A stretch of 64,000 nt of DNA from Fulvimonas sp. R45 (GCF_030504985.1 NZ_JASERU010000007.1:124001-188000); one strand, 5' to 3'; numbered from the stretch's first letter, positions 53,669 to 63,217 are shown. The notes: generated from the sequence alone by a model not told the origin. Numbers and translations: made by a program.

Positions 53669-56431
53669 ATGAATCGCAACAAGCTTTCCCTTGCCTTGGC
53701 AGCCCTGCTGCTCGCGCCTGCCGCCACGGCCCTGGCGCAGGACGCTTCGACACCCGCCGGCACGCCGGCGCAGAAGCAGGACAACGCTCAGAACGCCAAG
53801 CAGTTGCAGACCGTCACGGTCACCGGCTCGGCGCTGCCGCGCATCGACGCGGAGACGCCTTCGCCGGTGACCGTGATCACCGCGCAGCAGATCCAGCGCA
53901 GCGGCCTGACCACGCTGTCCGACGTGGTGCGCGCGGTCTCGGCCGACAACAGCGGCTCGGTCCCCAACGCGTTCAGCAACGGCTTCGCCGCCGGCTCGTC
54001 CGGCGTGGCCCTGCGCGGCCTCACGGTGAACTCTACCCTGGTGCTGATCGACGGCCACCGCAACGCCAACTACCCGGTGTCCGACGACGGCCAGCGTTCG
54101 TTCGTCGATCTCAACACCATCCCGCTGGCGGCGGTGGAGCGGATCGAGGTGCTGAAGGACGGCGCCTCCTCGCTGTACGGCGCAGACGCCATCGCCGGCG
54201 TGGTCAACGTGATCCTGCGGCCCGGCTTCAAGGGCGTCGAGGCCACCGCCGACGTGGGCACCTCGCAGCACGGCGGCGGCTTCACTCGCAAGGCCACCCT
54301 GCTGGCCGGCGGCGGCGACCTGGACACCGACCACTACAACGCCTACATGAGTGTGCAGTACGAGAAGGACAACGCGATCTGGGCCCGCGACCGCGACTTC
54401 CCGTTCAACACCACCGACCTCAGCTCGATCGGCGGACCCGGCCTGGGCGGCGCGCCCGGCCGGGCCGGGGGCACGGACGGCGCGATCAAGCCGAGCGACG
54501 GCAGCGGCCTGTGGCAGCCGCTGCGCGCCTGCACCACCGGGCCGCTGGTCACCGATCCCAAGAACGGCAGCTGGTGCCGCTACGACGCGGCCAACCTGTA
54601 CGGGCAGGTGCAGCCGGAAATGGAGCAGGGCGGCATCTACGGCCGCTTCACCGTCAAGCTCAACGACACCACCAAGGCCTACCTGTCGGCCAGCTACAAC
54701 GAGGCCAGGACCTGGGCGCCGCGCGGCCCGCGCGCGATCCAGACCAGCACGCCCAACAACACCAACAACATCACCCTGCCGGTGGGCAACCCGTCCAATC
54801 CGTTCGCGGTGCCGGCACTGATCAGCTACAACTTCGGCGACATTCCCGACGGCTTCAACTACGACAACCACGTCGCCCGCGTGGTGGGCGACGTGGCCGG
54901 CACGGCAGGCGATTGGAACTACGATGCCGCGCTGGTGATCAACCACGCCTGGCTGGACACCAAGCAGTACGGCTACATCAGCTACCAGGGCCTGATGGAC
55001 GCCATCAACAGCGGCACCTACAACTTCGCCAACCCGGCGGCCAACTCGGCGGCGGTGCGCGCCTCGCTGGCGCCGGGCTACGACAAGACCTCCACCACCG
55101 ACATGGACACGCTGGACCTCAGCGCCAGCCGCGAGCTGTGGGACCTGCCGGGCGGCCCGATGGGCCTGGGCCTGGGCGCGCAGTTCCGCCACGAGGCGCA
55201 GAACGATCCCACGCTGAACCCGAACTTCGAGTTCCAGGGCCTGGGCAACGCGCAGACCAAGGGCAGCCGCGACATCAGCGGCGTCTACGCGGAAGTGGAC
55301 ATGCCGCTGCTGGAGTCGCTGGAACTCGACGCCTCCGGCCGCTTCGACCACTACACCGACGTCGGCAACAACTTCTCGCCCAAGATCGGCATCAAGTACA
55401 AGCCCACCGACTGGCTGGCGCTGCGCGGCACCTATTCCAAGGGCTTCCGCGCGCCATCGTTCGCCGAGAACGGCTCCAGTTCCACCCAGGGCTTCGTGAC
55501 CTATACGCCGCCGCCCGATTTCCAGAAGGCGCACGGCAACAACGCCTACGTGCTGCCCTACGCCCTCTCGGAGTACACCCTGGCGAACAAGAACATCAAG
55601 CCGGAAAAGGCGAACAGCCTGACCTTCGGCGTGGTGCTGCAGCCGGCGGACTGGCTGAGCGCCTCGCTCGACTACTACAACATCAAGAAGTCCAACAACA
55701 TCGTGGCGGCCGACACGTCCTCCGCGCTGGCCAACTACTACGCCGGCCTGCCGCAGGCACCGGGCGTGACGGTGGTCCCCGACCTGCCCGACCCGGACCA
55801 CCCCGGCGCGCTGCCGCGCCCGGCCGAGATCATCGGCTCCTACCTCAACGCGAACGAGCTGAAGACCACCGGCGTGGACCTGGACGTGCAGGCGCGCTTC
55901 ACCTTCGCCAACAGCTGGCAGTACATCAGCGAACTGACCGGCACGCAGATCTTCCAGTGGAAGATCCAGTTCGCCGACGGCAGCACGCAGTCGTACGTGG
56001 GCACGCAGGGGCCGTACAACCTGTCCTCCGGTGCCGGCACGCCGCGCAGCCGCGCCTCGTGGGCGAACACCCTGGTGGCCGGGCCGCTCACCGTCACCGG
56101 CACGCTGTACTACACCAGTGGCTACAAGGAGACCGCCGCGGACGTGGGCGTGCTGGGGCTGTACGACGGCGACTGCCTCAGCACCACGCCGGACGGCTTG
56201 AACTTCCCGTCGAGCTGCCATGTCGGCGCGTTCTACGACTTCGACCTCACCGGCAGCTACGCCTTCAACGACCACTTCAGCCTCACCGCCTCGGTGATGA
56301 ACGCGTTCGACCGCAAGCCGCCGTTCGACCCCGCCAACTACGCCGGCGCCGGCATCAACTACAACCCCACCTGGTCGCAGGCGGGCTTGGTCGGCCGCTT
56401 CTACAACCTGGGCGTGAAGCTGAAGTTCTGA
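53669..56431 (+). CDS. TonB-dependent outer-membrane receptor
   Basis: GGAGG at 53656-53660 is best spaced for the ATG at 53669 (MNRNKLS); ATG 53663 and GTG 53654 are in frame but too close. The 920-aa protein has a signal peptide (LSLALAALLLAPAATALAQ), a TonB box-like QTVTVTGSALPR, the plug (~47-160, VERIEVLKDGASSLYGADAI) and a barrel ending LGVKLKF. It lacks an STN domain, so it is a plain transporter. It belongs to the large receptor group with a long loop GGDGSG-type insertion; substrate unknown. It has its own terminator. Confidence 0.94.
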   Translation: MNRNKLSLALAALLLAPAATALAQDASTPAGTPAQKQDNAQNAKQLQTVTVTGSALPRIDAETPSPVTVITAQQIQRSGLTTLSDVVRAVSADNSGSVPNAFSNGFAAGSSGVALRGLTVNSTLVLIDGHRNANYPVSDDGQRSFVDLNTIPLAAVERIEVLKDGASSLYGADAIAGVVNVILRPGFKGVEATADVGTSQHGGGFTRKATLLAGGGDLDTDHYNAYMSVQYEKDNAIWARDRDFPFNTTDLSSIGGPGLGGAPGRAGGTDGAIKPSDGSGLWQPLRACTTGPLVTDPKNGSWCRYDAANLYGQVQPEMEQGGIYGRFTVKLNDTTKAYLSASYNEARTWAPRGPRAIQTSTPNNTNNITLPVGNPSNPFAVPALISYNFGDIPDGFNYDNHVARVVGDVAGTAGDWNYDAALVINHAWLDTKQYGYISYQGLMDAINSGTYNFANPAANSAAVRASLAPGYDKTSTTDMDTLDLSASRELWDLPGGPMGLGLGAQFRHEAQNDPTLNPNFEFQGLGNAQTKGSRDISGVYAEVDMPLLESLELDASGRFDHYTDVGNNFSPKIGIKYKPTDWLALRGTYSKGFRAPSFAENGSSSTQGFVTYTPPPDFQKAHGNNAYVLPYALSEYTLANKNIKPEKANSLTFGVVLQPADWLSASLDYYNIKKSNNIVAADTSSALANYYAGLPQAPGVTVVPDLPDPDHPGALPRPAEIIGSYLNANELKTTGVDLDVQARFTFANSWQYISELTGTQIFQWKIQFADGSTQSYVGTQGPYNLSSGAGTPRSRASWANTLVAGPLTVTGTLYYTSGYKETAADVGVLGLYDGDCLSTTPDGLNFPSSCHVGAFYDFDLTGSYAFNDHFSLTASVMNAFDRKPPFDPANYAGAGINYNPTWSQAGLVGRFYNLGVKLKF

Positions 56432-56449
56432 ACGGGCCGCGTACGCACC

Positions 56450-56481
56450 GGGCGCGCCGGCGGACGGCGCGCCCGCTTTTT
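56450..56481 (+). terminator. Rho-independent terminator of the TonB receptor gene
   Basis: GGGCGCGCC (56450-56458) and GGCGCGCCC (56466-56474) form a 9-bp stem with a 7-nt loop, then GCTTTTTAT. It lies 18 bp after the stop codon. Confidence 0.88.
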
Positions 56482-56592
56482 ATGCCGGATGCGACTGAGC
56501 GGACGCTGGCCGCCGCGCGCGATGTCGCCCAGAATGCGACGTGCCGCGCCACGGACGCGGCGCGACCCGCGGAGACACGAGGAGGCAACCCG

Positions 56593-57471
56593 ATGCGCAT
56601 GGGCCTGGCCGCCAACCGGCGCCACCACAGCCACGACGACGGCGCGCTGTTCCGCTGGCTGCGCGCCTGCGAGGCGGGCATCCGCGAGCTGCGGCTGGAA
56701 CTGCACGCGGTGGGCCGCACCCACGACGCGATCCGCCGCATCGGCCTGTTGCAGGACTACCCCCCGCTGCGCCGCTATCCGTACGGACGCGAGGGCGGCC
56801 TGATGAAGCTGGTGGCCGAGGTGGTCGGGCTGGAGGACGCCGCGCGCACGCTGGACGGCGCGATCTACCTGATCGACCCGGTCGACCCGTCCTCGGTCTT
56901 CCCCGAGGCGGCGGCGCTGAAGCGCCAGTGCGTGATCCACGGCAAGCCGTTCGTCTCCACCGTGGCCTCGGCGCGCGACTGGGTGGAAATGGAGCGCATC
57001 CACGCCGGCCTGCCGCCGGACCCGGGCGCCGACGAGCTGTACGCGCCGGAGCGGCGCACGCTGGCGCTGATCGCCCACGACGCGCTGAAGCCGCAGATGC
57101 TGGCCTACGCCGCCGAACACTTCGACCTGCTCTCGCGCTTCGCCCGCCGCGTGGCCACTGGCACCACCGGCCAGCGCCTCAACGAGTTGGCGTGGAGCCG
57201 CGGCTGGCCCGAGGGCCAGCCGTGGGTCGACCGCTACCGGAGCGGCCCGATGGGCGGCGATGCGCAGATCGCCGACCTGGTGCTGGAACGCCGCTGCCAG
57301 CGCGCGATCTTCTTCGAGGACCCGCACGTGGCGCGCCAGCACGAGGCCGACATCCAGCTGCTGGAACGCGCGGTGACCACGCGCAGCGACGAGACCGTGT
57401 GCATGACCTCGCCCCGCGTGGCCGCGCGCTGGGCCGAGGCGGCGGGCCTTCGCGCCGCGCGGCGGGCCTGA
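56593..57471 (+). CDS. mgsA: Two-domain methylglyoxal synthase (second domain intact)
   Basis: GAGGAGG at 56579-56585 sets the ATG at 56593. The 292-aa protein is twice the usual ~150 aa. Residues ~155-292 are a complete MGS domain: LALIAHDALKPQML (His162), phosphate loop GTTG (190-193), SGPMGGDAQIADLV with catalytic Asp223 and IFFEDPHVARQHEADIQLL with Asp243. Residues ~3-135 align to it: GLAANRRHH, YPYGREGGLMKLVAEVVG and AIYLIDPVDPSSVF, but the catalytic Asp is Leu70 and the GTTG loop is lost. The enzyme converts dihydroxyacetone phosphate to methylglyoxal and phosphate; the first domain may be regulatory. Confidence 0.88.
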   Translation: MRMGLAANRRHHSHDDGALFRWLRACEAGIRELRLELHAVGRTHDAIRRIGLLQDYPPLRRYPYGREGGLMKLVAEVVGLEDAARTLDGAIYLIDPVDPSSVFPEAAALKRQCVIHGKPFVSTVASARDWVEMERIHAGLPPDPGADELYAPERRTLALIAHDALKPQMLAYAAEHFDLLSRFARRVATGTTGQRLNELAWSRGWPEGQPWVDRYRSGPMGGDAQIADLVLERRCQRAIFFEDPHVARQHEADIQLLERAVTTRSDETVCMTSPRVAARWAEAAGLRAARRA

Positions 57472-57475
57472 GGCC

Positions 57476-58243
57476 ATGTGCCTGATCGCCTTCGCCTGGC
57501 ACGCACACCCGCGTTGGCGGCTGCTGCTGGCCGGCAACCGCGACGAGTTCCATGCCCGTCCCAGCGCCGCGCTGGCGCGCTGGGCGGACCTGCCGATCGT
57601 TGGCGGGCGCGACCTGGAGGCCGGCGGTACCTGGCTGGGCGTCACCGACGCGGGACGCTGCGCCGTGGTCACCAACGTGCGCGACCCGCGCGATCCGCAG
57701 CTCGGCGCCTCGCGCGGCCTGCTGGCCACGGACTACCTCGCCGGCGGTGCGGATGCCACCGCGCATGCCGCCGCGCTGTGCGCACGCGCCGCGGACTACC
57801 GCCCGTTCAACCTCCTCACCTTCGATGCGCAGGCGGCGTTCTACCTCGGCAATCGCCCCGGGTCGCGCGCGCAGGCGGTGGCGCCGGGCGTGCACGGCCT
57901 GTCCAACGCGGATTTCAATACGCCATGGCCGAAGACGCGCGCGCTGATGGCGCGGCTGCAGGACTGGGTCGAAGCCGGTGGCGAGGATGACTTCGCGCCG
58001 CTGTTCGATGCCCTGGCCGACGAGCGCCCCGCGCCCGACGACGCGCTGCCCGACACCGGCGTGGGGCTGGAGCGCGAGCGCTTGCTCTCCAGCGCCTTCA
58101 TCCGTGGCGAACGCTACGGCACACGCGCCAGCACCGTGGTGGCGATCGGCCACCACGGCCATGGCCGGATCGTGGAGCGGCGCTTCGGGCCGGGCGGGCG
58201 GTTCGAGGGCGAGACGGCGCTGCGCTTTGGCAGCGTTGGGTAG
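57476..58243 (+). CDS. NRDE-family (TANGO2-like) protein
   Basis: The 255-aa cytosolic protein starts MCLIAFAWHAHPRWRLLLAG and then NRDE at 21-24, with the following RPSAALARW and GGRDLEAGGTWLGVTDAGR blocks that mark the family. An N-terminal Cys2 suggests an Ntn-hydrolase-like fold. Eukaryotic TANGO2 has been linked to haem/lipid handling; the bacterial role is not known. It starts 4 bp after mgsA. Confidence 0.9.
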   Translation: MCLIAFAWHAHPRWRLLLAGNRDEFHARPSAALARWADLPIVGGRDLEAGGTWLGVTDAGRCAVVTNVRDPRDPQLGASRGLLATDYLAGGADATAHAAALCARAADYRPFNLLTFDAQAAFYLGNRPGSRAQAVAPGVHGLSNADFNTPWPKTRALMARLQDWVEAGGEDDFAPLFDALADERPAPDDALPDTGVGLERERLLSSAFIRGERYGTRASTVVAIGHHGHGRIVERRFGPGGRFEGETALRFGSVG

Positions 58244-58274
58244 GTTTCCAGTCCATCGCCGACGCGAGGTCGCC

Positions 58275-58679
58275 ATGACGAACCGGGTCGCTTCCTGCTG
58301 TTGCGGACAGTTGAGCATCGAGGTGCGGGGCGAAACCCTGGGTGCCGGCATCTGCCATTGCCTGGCCTGCCAGCGTCGCACCGGCAGCGTGTTCGCCGCG
58401 CTGGCCGCCTATGCCGCGCCGTGGAAGGTGACCGGCACGGCGACCGAATACGTGCGCACCGGCGACCGGGGCGCGTCGTTCCGTTTCCGCTTCTGCCCGG
58501 TCTGCGGCAGCACGGTCTTCCATACCGAGGAAGGCGACGACAGCATCGTGATGGTGGCGGTGGGCGCGTTCGCCGACCCGGCGTTCCCGCCGCCGCAGGA
58601 TTCCGTCTACGAATGCCGGCGGCATGCCTGGGTGCGCCTGCCCGAAGGCGTGGCGCATTTCGAACGGGATCCGGACTGA
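58275..58679 (+). CDS. GFA-family zinc protein
   Basis: The 134-aa protein has the cysteine pattern of the GFA/CENP-V family: SCCCGQLSIEV, CHCLACQRRTGSVFAA and FRFCPVCGSTVFHTEE. These bind two structural zincs in a mis4-like fold. Named for glutathione-dependent formaldehyde-activating enzyme, most members have no proven substrate. It is convergent with the YchJ-like gene, 4 bp away. Confidence 0.9.
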   Translation: MTNRVASCCCGQLSIEVRGETLGAGICHCLACQRRTGSVFAALAAYAAPWKVTGTATEYVRTGDRGASFRFRFCPVCGSTVFHTEEGDDSIVMVAVGAFADPAFPPPQDSVYECRRHAWVRLPEGVAHFERDPD

Positions 58680-58683
58680 GCCC

Positions 58684-59109
58684 TCAGGCCTCCGGGAATT
58701 CCCCATCCACGTAGAACCAGCGCCCGCCCTCGCGCACGAAGCGGCTCACCTCGTGCATGCGCTGGGCCTTGCCGCCGCTGTAGCGCAGGCGTGCGACGAA
58801 CTCCACCGTGGCACGGTCGCCCGCCGCCTCGTGGCGCTTCACGTCCAGGCCCAGCCAGGTCGGCACGGGCTGCTGGGCGGCGAGCTTCAGGTGCGCGGGC
58901 CGGGTGGACGGATGCCAGGTGGCCAACAGGTAGTCCTCGCGCTTCAGCACGTAGGCGCTGTAGCGCGAGCGCATCAGCGCTTCGGCGTCGGGCGCGGCCA
59001 CGCCGTCGTGCAGCGGGCCGCAGCAGCGCGCGTAGCCGGCGCCGTTGCCGCAGGGGCAGGGCGTGAGCGTGTCGACGGCGCGCAAGGGCTGGATGACGGC
59101 CTCCGACAC
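58684..59109 (-). CDS. YchJ-family (UPF0225) SEC-C motif protein
   Basis: The zinc-binding SEC-C motif [20 protein letters not shown] is near the N-terminus, followed by [20 protein letters not shown] and a C-terminal [14 protein letters not shown]. No ATG precedes the motif closely; GTG at 59109 (141 aa) is the best start, with TTG at 59085 as an alternative. The function of YchJ is unknown. Confidence 0.82.
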   Translation of the reverse strand: MSEAVIQPLRAVDTLTPCPCGNGAGYARCCGPLHDGVAAPDAEALMRSRYSAYVLKREDYLLATWHPSTRPAHLKLAAQQPVPTWLGLDVKRHEAAGDRATVEFVARLRYSGGKAQRMHEVSRFVREGGRWFYVDGEFPEA

Positions 59110-59117
59110 CGGCCGCT

Positions 59118-59315
59118 TCAGGCCGGCCGCCCGCGCAGCACGCGTGCGGGCAGCATCAGCAGGGCGCCGAGGAAGGCGAACACCGCGCCCACCGTGATCC
59201 CCACCAGCCGCAGCGGCAGGCACAGCAGCCACACGATCGGATACAGCACCAGCGCCAGCAGCGCCAGCGGCCAGCAGAACACCAGCAGCAACATCCAGAG
59301 CAGGAAAGCGGCCAT
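59118..59315 (-). CDS. Small membrane protein (65 aa)
   Basis: From the ATG at 59315 the protein starts [20 protein letters not shown] and is hydrophobic almost throughout, with two or three membrane segments and a basic end, RVLRGRPA. A longer frame back to 59498 adds non-conserved-looking residues. Function unknown. It lies just upstream of the YchJ-like gene on the same strand, 8 bp apart. Confidence 0.65.
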   Translation of the reverse strand: MAAFLLWMLLLVFCWPLALLALVLYPIVWLLCLPLRLVGITVGAVFAFLGALLMLPARVLRGRPA

Positions 59316-59497
59316 GTCGCGACCTCGCGGGGGAGGGAAGGATGCGGCGGACTCTAGCGCAGTGGCGCTGGCGCGTACATGAGCCGGCGATGTAGGCCGG
59401 CGCCGACTGACAGCCGACAGGGTCCGGTTTATGCTGCGCGCCCCGCGCCGCCAATCCGGGCGCCGCGGGACGTTCACTTGAATACGGAGTACGAGCA

Positions 59498-59701
59498 ATG
59501 GGAATGGACGGCCTCTTTCACTGGCTCATCCTGGCTGTGCCGGTCGCCATTATCGCGCTGGTGGTGCGCTTGGTGCGGCGGGCTTCCCGCGGCGCTTCCA
59601 GCGAAGCGCGCCTGCGCGAACTGGCGGCGCTGAAGGCACGCGGCCTGGTGACCGAATCGGAATACGAGCGGCAGCGCCGGGCCATCATCGGCGACGTCTG
59701 A
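59498..59701 (+). CDS. Small membrane-anchored SHOCT-domain protein
   Basis: The 67-aa protein has one membrane helix ([20 protein letters not shown]) and a C-terminal SHOCT-like helix pair, [20 protein letters not shown] followed by [14 protein letters not shown] motifs mediate oligomerisation in many small proteins. It is convergent with the NnrU-like gene. Confidence 0.75.
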   Translation: MGMDGLFHWLILAVPVAIIALVVRLVRRASRGASSEARLRELAALKARGLVTESEYERQRRAIIGDV

Positions 59702-59712
59702 TCCGGCGCCCG

Positions 59713-60291
59713 TCAGGCCATCGGGTTCACCCCGATCAGCAGCACGTGCAGCCAGAACGCGAACAGCGCCCACAACACCGCGCCTGCCACCAAGGCGATC
59801 GTATCGCCGCGGACGGTGCCCGCCGGGTACACCGTGCTCTCGCGGCGGTCGCGCCGCCGCGCGGCGGCGAACAGCACCACGCTCCACAGCAGGAACGCAC
59901 CGAACAGCACCACGTCGTGCAGCATGCCGGTGGCGAGCAGGTGGCCGAAGGCCCACACCTTCACCGCCAGCGTCTGCGGGTGGTGCAGCTTCGCCTTGAG
60001 GTGGTTGCGCGGCACCCGCGCCGCCGCCAGCAGCACGAACGCGACCAGGGTGAACAGCGCATTGAGGTGGCGCAGCCACATCGGCGGCACGTACAGCAGC
60101 ACGGGATGCCGGCGCGCCAGCCCGAAACCCCAGCAGATCAGCACCAGGCCGGCGACCGCGCCCAGCGAATACAGCAGCTTCCAGCGCTTCTCGCCCAGCC
60201 GCGCGACCTGCCGGCTGCGCCAGTCGTAGGCGAAGATGCGCAGCGAGTGCAGGCCCAGGAAGACCAGCAGGCCGAGGATCAGCACGGACAT
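59713..60291 (-). CDS. NnrU-family integral membrane protein
   Basis: The 192-aa protein has five to six membrane helices. The NnrU pattern is clear: LLVFLGLHSLRIFAYDWRSR, RNHLKAKLHHPQTLAVKVWA and FGHLLATGMLHDVVLFGAF, with several conserved His that suggest haem or metal binding. NnrU is linked to denitrification and to isoprenoid/carotenoid isomerase-like proteins (Z-ISO family). The role here is not set by its neighbours. Confidence 0.88.
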   Translation of the reverse strand: MSVLILGLLVFLGLHSLRIFAYDWRSRQVARLGEKRWKLLYSLGAVAGLVLICWGFGLARRHPVLLYVPPMWLRHLNALFTLVAFVLLAAARVPRNHLKAKLHHPQTLAVKVWAFGHLLATGMLHDVVLFGAFLLWSVVLFAAARRRDRRESTVYPAGTVRGDTIALVAGAVLWALFAFWLHVLLIGVNPMA

Positions 60292-60361
60292 CGCGAGGGA
60301 CCCCGTTGGCGTTGGCTCGCCGAGTATAGGCTGCCCCGTCGCCGCACTGGAGTGACAATCG

Positions 60362-60922
60362 TCAGGTCGCGTCTTCGATCCGGACGGCCAGCGCCACTGC
60401 ACCGGGCAGCAGTTCCAGCGCGGACGGCACGCCGGGCGACGGCCGCCAGGCATCGCCCGGCCGCAGCATCTCCCCGGCGACGGCGATCGCGCTGCGCGCG
60501 CAGTACACCAGCGCCACGCCGGCCTCGGGCACGCTCGGGCCGGCGTCCCGCCATACCTCGATACCGCCGCGCACGCGGCCCCGGCGCAGCATCAGGTTGA
60601 AGTCGCGGGTGGGACCGCCGGCCAGCGCGACGTCCACCTGCGCCTCGCCGGGGAACGCGAACGGCGCGAACGGCACGGTCAGCGCGTGCGTGCGAACGCC
60701 GTCCAGCGTCATCGTGAAGCCGGCGCCGTCGAGCAGCACGATGCTGCGGTCGATGCCGGGGAAGGCGGAGAACGGCGCGGCGCTGTCCACCTCGGCCATG
60801 CTGACGCGCCACAGGAAGTCGTCCATGCCGACGCCGGGCGGATGGACGGCCAATTCGCGGGTGTGGCCCAGGCCATTCTTCCAGGGGCGAGGCGGGCAGT
60901 CGTCGAGGCGGAGGATGGGCAT
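60362..60922 (-). CDS. HutD-family protein
   Basis: The 186-aa cupin-like protein starts MPILRLDDCPPRPWKNGLGH and has WRVSMAEVDSAAPFSAFPGI and RSIVLLDGAGFTMTLDG, the HutD/Ves landmarks. HutD is associated with histidine use and may set its upper limit; no hut genes are in this window. It is preceded by a REPIN-like element on its upstream side. Confidence 0.88.
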   Translation of the reverse strand: MPILRLDDCPPRPWKNGLGHTRELAVHPPGVGMDDFLWRVSMAEVDSAAPFSAFPGIDRSIVLLDGAGFTMTLDGVRTHALTVPFAPFAFPGEAQVDVALAGGPTRDFNLMLRRGRVRGGIEVWRDAGPSVPEAGVALVYCARSAIAVAGEMLRPGDAWRPSPGVPSALELLPGAVALAVRIEDAT

Positions 60923-60950
60923 GGCTGGTCAGGTCGGTGGAATGGTTTGC

Positions 60951-61050
60951 GCCTTCCCCTGCGTGCAGGGGGAGGTTGGGAGGGGGTCCAACCTCGCGGC
61001 GAGGTTGCCTACCCCTCCCCGGCCCTCCCCTGCACGCAGGGGAGGGAGAA
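60951..61050. repeat. REPIN-like element (second family)
   Basis: The left REP, CTTCCCCTGC-gt-GCAGGGGGAGG, is followed by TTGGGAGGGGG. The right end is inverted: ACCCCTCCCCGGCCCTCCCC, then TGC-ac-GCAGGGGAGG. The arms AACCTCGCC and GGCGAGGTT lie in the middle. This unit is distinct from the CTCTCCCC type near gspF, and occurs again alone at 63309. Confidence 0.8.
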
Positions 61051-61114
61051 AAACCGGGCGGTGCTCTCGTTCGCCCCTCCTCCTGCGGGACGGAGGGAGC
61101 GATGCAACGAGCCT

Positions 61115-63217
61115 TCACGCCGCCCGTTCGATCACCCGCCGGAACGGCGGCAGCGCGCGCAGCATGCCGGCGCCGTAGCGCTTGGTGACCACGCGGCGGT
61201 CCAGCAGCACGATGCGGCCGGTGTCGTTCTCGTTGCGGATCAGGCGGCCGCAGTACTGCGTGAGCAGGCGCGTGGCCTCGGGCACGCTGACCTCGATGAA
61301 CGGGTTGCGCCCGCGCGATTCCAGCCACTCGGCGTAGGTGGCGCCGACCGGGTCGGTGGGCACCGCGAACGGGAGCTGGGTGATCACCACCGTCTCGCAC
61401 AGCTTGCCGGGCAGGTCCAGGCCCTCGCCGAACGAGGCCAGCCCGAACAGCGTGCCGCCCTTGCCGGCCTCGACGTCGGCGATGTGCTCGGCGATCAGCT
61501 GCGCCTTGCCCAGCGAGCCCTGCGCCCGCACCCGGCGCACCTTGTCGATGGGCAGCAGCTGCAGCACGCGGTCGAGCTTGGCGCGCGAGGTGAACAGCAC
61601 CAGGTTGCCGCCGTCCCAGTCGAGGTTCGCGGCGAGCCAGTCGCTGATCTCCTGCGCGTGCTCCTCGCGCGCGTCGGGCAGCGCGCGCATCAGCGGCACT
61701 TCCAGTTGCGCCTGCGCGGCGAGGTCGAACGGCGAGGGCAGGCTCAGCGTCACCGCGTCGTCGGGCAGGCCCACCGCGTCGGCGAAGCCGCGGAAATTGC
61801 CGCCCGCGCTCAGCGTGGCCGAGGTCATCACCACGGCGCTGGCGTTGCCCCACAGCACCTGGCGCAGCAGCCCGGCGGCGGATACGGCCGAGGCGTGGCA
61901 GACCAGTTGCCGGTCGCCGGACAGGGTGACCCAGCGCGCCAGCGGCGGCGCGTCTTCACCGTCCTCGCGGGCCCATGCGCGCCAGGTGGCGAGCTGGGTG
62001 CCGATGCGTTCCAGGCCCATGCCCAGCTCGCGCGACAGCGCCTCCTGGGTGGGACCGCCCTCGCTCATCTCCACCACCGCGCGGCGCACCGCGACCAGCC
62101 AGCGTTGCACCTCGCCGGTGAGCAGCTCGAGCAGGCGCGCCTGTTCCACCCAGGCGTCCGGCAACTGGCCGAGCGAGCCGCGGTAGACCGGTTCGATCTC
62201 GTCCGGCGCGGGCATCCAGGCGAGGCGGATGGCCTTTTCCAGTTCCTCCAGCGCATCGCTGAGTTCCTGGAGTTTCGCGTCGCCGGCGTCGAGCGCGAGC
62301 TTGCCGAGCACGTCCTTGTCGGTGAGCGAGTACGCCGCGTGCACCTGCCGGCCGAGGCGGCTCAGCTGGCGCACGGCGGCGGTCATGTAGACCTCCGAGG
62401 CGCCGCGGTCGACCGCCTTGCCCGGCACGTGGTGGCCCTCGTCGAACACGTACAGCGTGTCCTCCGGCCTAGGCAGGATTACGCCGCCGAAGCCATCCTG
62501 CCCGCTGGGCATGGTGAGGTCGGCCAGCACCAGGTCCTGGTTGGCGACCACGATGTCGGCGTCGCCGATCGCGCGGCGCGCGGCGAACAGCGGGCAGACC
62601 ATGAAGTGCGCGCAGCGGCGGCCGGTGCAACCGCCGGAGGTGGTGGTGACCATCGGTCGCAGCAGGTCGCCCACCGGCACCGGCGCGCGGTCCATGTCGC
62701 CGTCCCACTCGTTGCGGTCGAACGCGGCGACGAGCCGGTTCAGCGCCTGCTTGTCGCGCTCGGCCGGGGGCTTGGCCCACAGCGCCAGGTCGTTGTCCAG
62801 GCCGAGGCCGAGCTGGGCCGGCTCGGCCAGGCTGCCGGCAGCCATGCGCAGGTTGCGCAGGCACAGGTAGCGGCCCATGCCCTTGGCCAGCGCCACCTTG
62901 GCGGCGACGCCATTGAACTTGAGGTAGAGCGGGATGTCGCGTTCGACCAGCTGTTCCTGCAGCGCCACGGTGGCGGTGGCGATCAGCAGCTTCTTCTTCT
63001 GCGCGCGGGCGACCTCGTGGCCGGCGATCAGGTAGGCCATCGACTTGCCGGTGCCGGTGGGCGCCTCGATCACCGCCGCGCCGCCTTCGGTCGCCAGCGC
63101 CTTGGCGACTTCCGCGATCATCTTCCCCTGCGCCGCGCGCGGACGGAAGCCGGGCAGGCCGTCCTTCAGGCGCGCATAGGCGGCGCGGATGGCGTCCTTG
63201 GTGGCGTCGGTGAGCAT
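61115..63217 (-). CDS. dinG: ATP-dependent DNA helicase DinG (Fe-S, XPD-like)
   Basis: The ATG at 63217 begins MLTDATKDAIRAAYARLKDG, the usual DinG start; an earlier ATG at 63244 is less likely. The 700-aa protein has Walker A APTGTGKSM at ~52-60, four Cys of the 4Fe-4S cluster (C119, C197, C202, C208; GGCTGRRCAHFMVCPL), the DEGH box at 259-262, and motif VI in QYCGRLIRNENDTGRI near the end. It unwinds 5'-overhang and R-loop/G4 structures in DNA repair. Confidence 0.95.
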   Translation of the reverse strand: MLTDATKDAIRAAYARLKDGLPGFRPRAAQGKMIAEVAKALATEGGAAVIEAPTGTGKSMAYLIAGHEVARAQKKKLLIATATVALQEQLVERDIPLYLKFNGVAAKVALAKGMGRYLCLRNLRMAAGSLAEPAQLGLGLDNDLALWAKPPAERDKQALNRLVAAFDRNEWDGDMDRAPVPVGDLLRPMVTTTSGGCTGRRCAHFMVCPLFAARRAIGDADIVVANQDLVLADLTMPSGQDGFGGVILPRPEDTLYVFDEGHHVPGKAVDRGASEVYMTAAVRQLSRLGRQVHAAYSLTDKDVLGKLALDAGDAKLQELSDALEELEKAIRLAWMPAPDEIEPVYRGSLGQLPDAWVEQARLLELLTGEVQRWLVAVRRAVVEMSEGGPTQEALSRELGMGLERIGTQLATWRAWAREDGEDAPPLARWVTLSGDRQLVCHASAVSAAGLLRQVLWGNASAVVMTSATLSAGGNFRGFADAVGLPDDAVTLSLPSPFDLAAQAQLEVPLMRALPDAREEHAQEISDWLAANLDWDGGNLVLFTSRAKLDRVLQLLPIDKVRRVRAQGSLGKAQLIAEHIADVEAGKGGTLFGLASFGEGLDLPGKLCETVVITQLPFAVPTDPVGATYAEWLESRGRNPFIEVSVPEATRLLTQYCGRLIRNENDTGRIVLLDRRVVTKRYGAGMLRALPPFRRVIERAA

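Noticed and set aside
52178-56275. Very long minus-strand frame running through envC and across the TonB receptor gene
   Set aside because: Only the last 396 codons (envC) have family motifs. The rest is antisense to a clear receptor gene and reads as low-complexity Val/Gly/Arg/His sequence, a typical GC-skew shadow.
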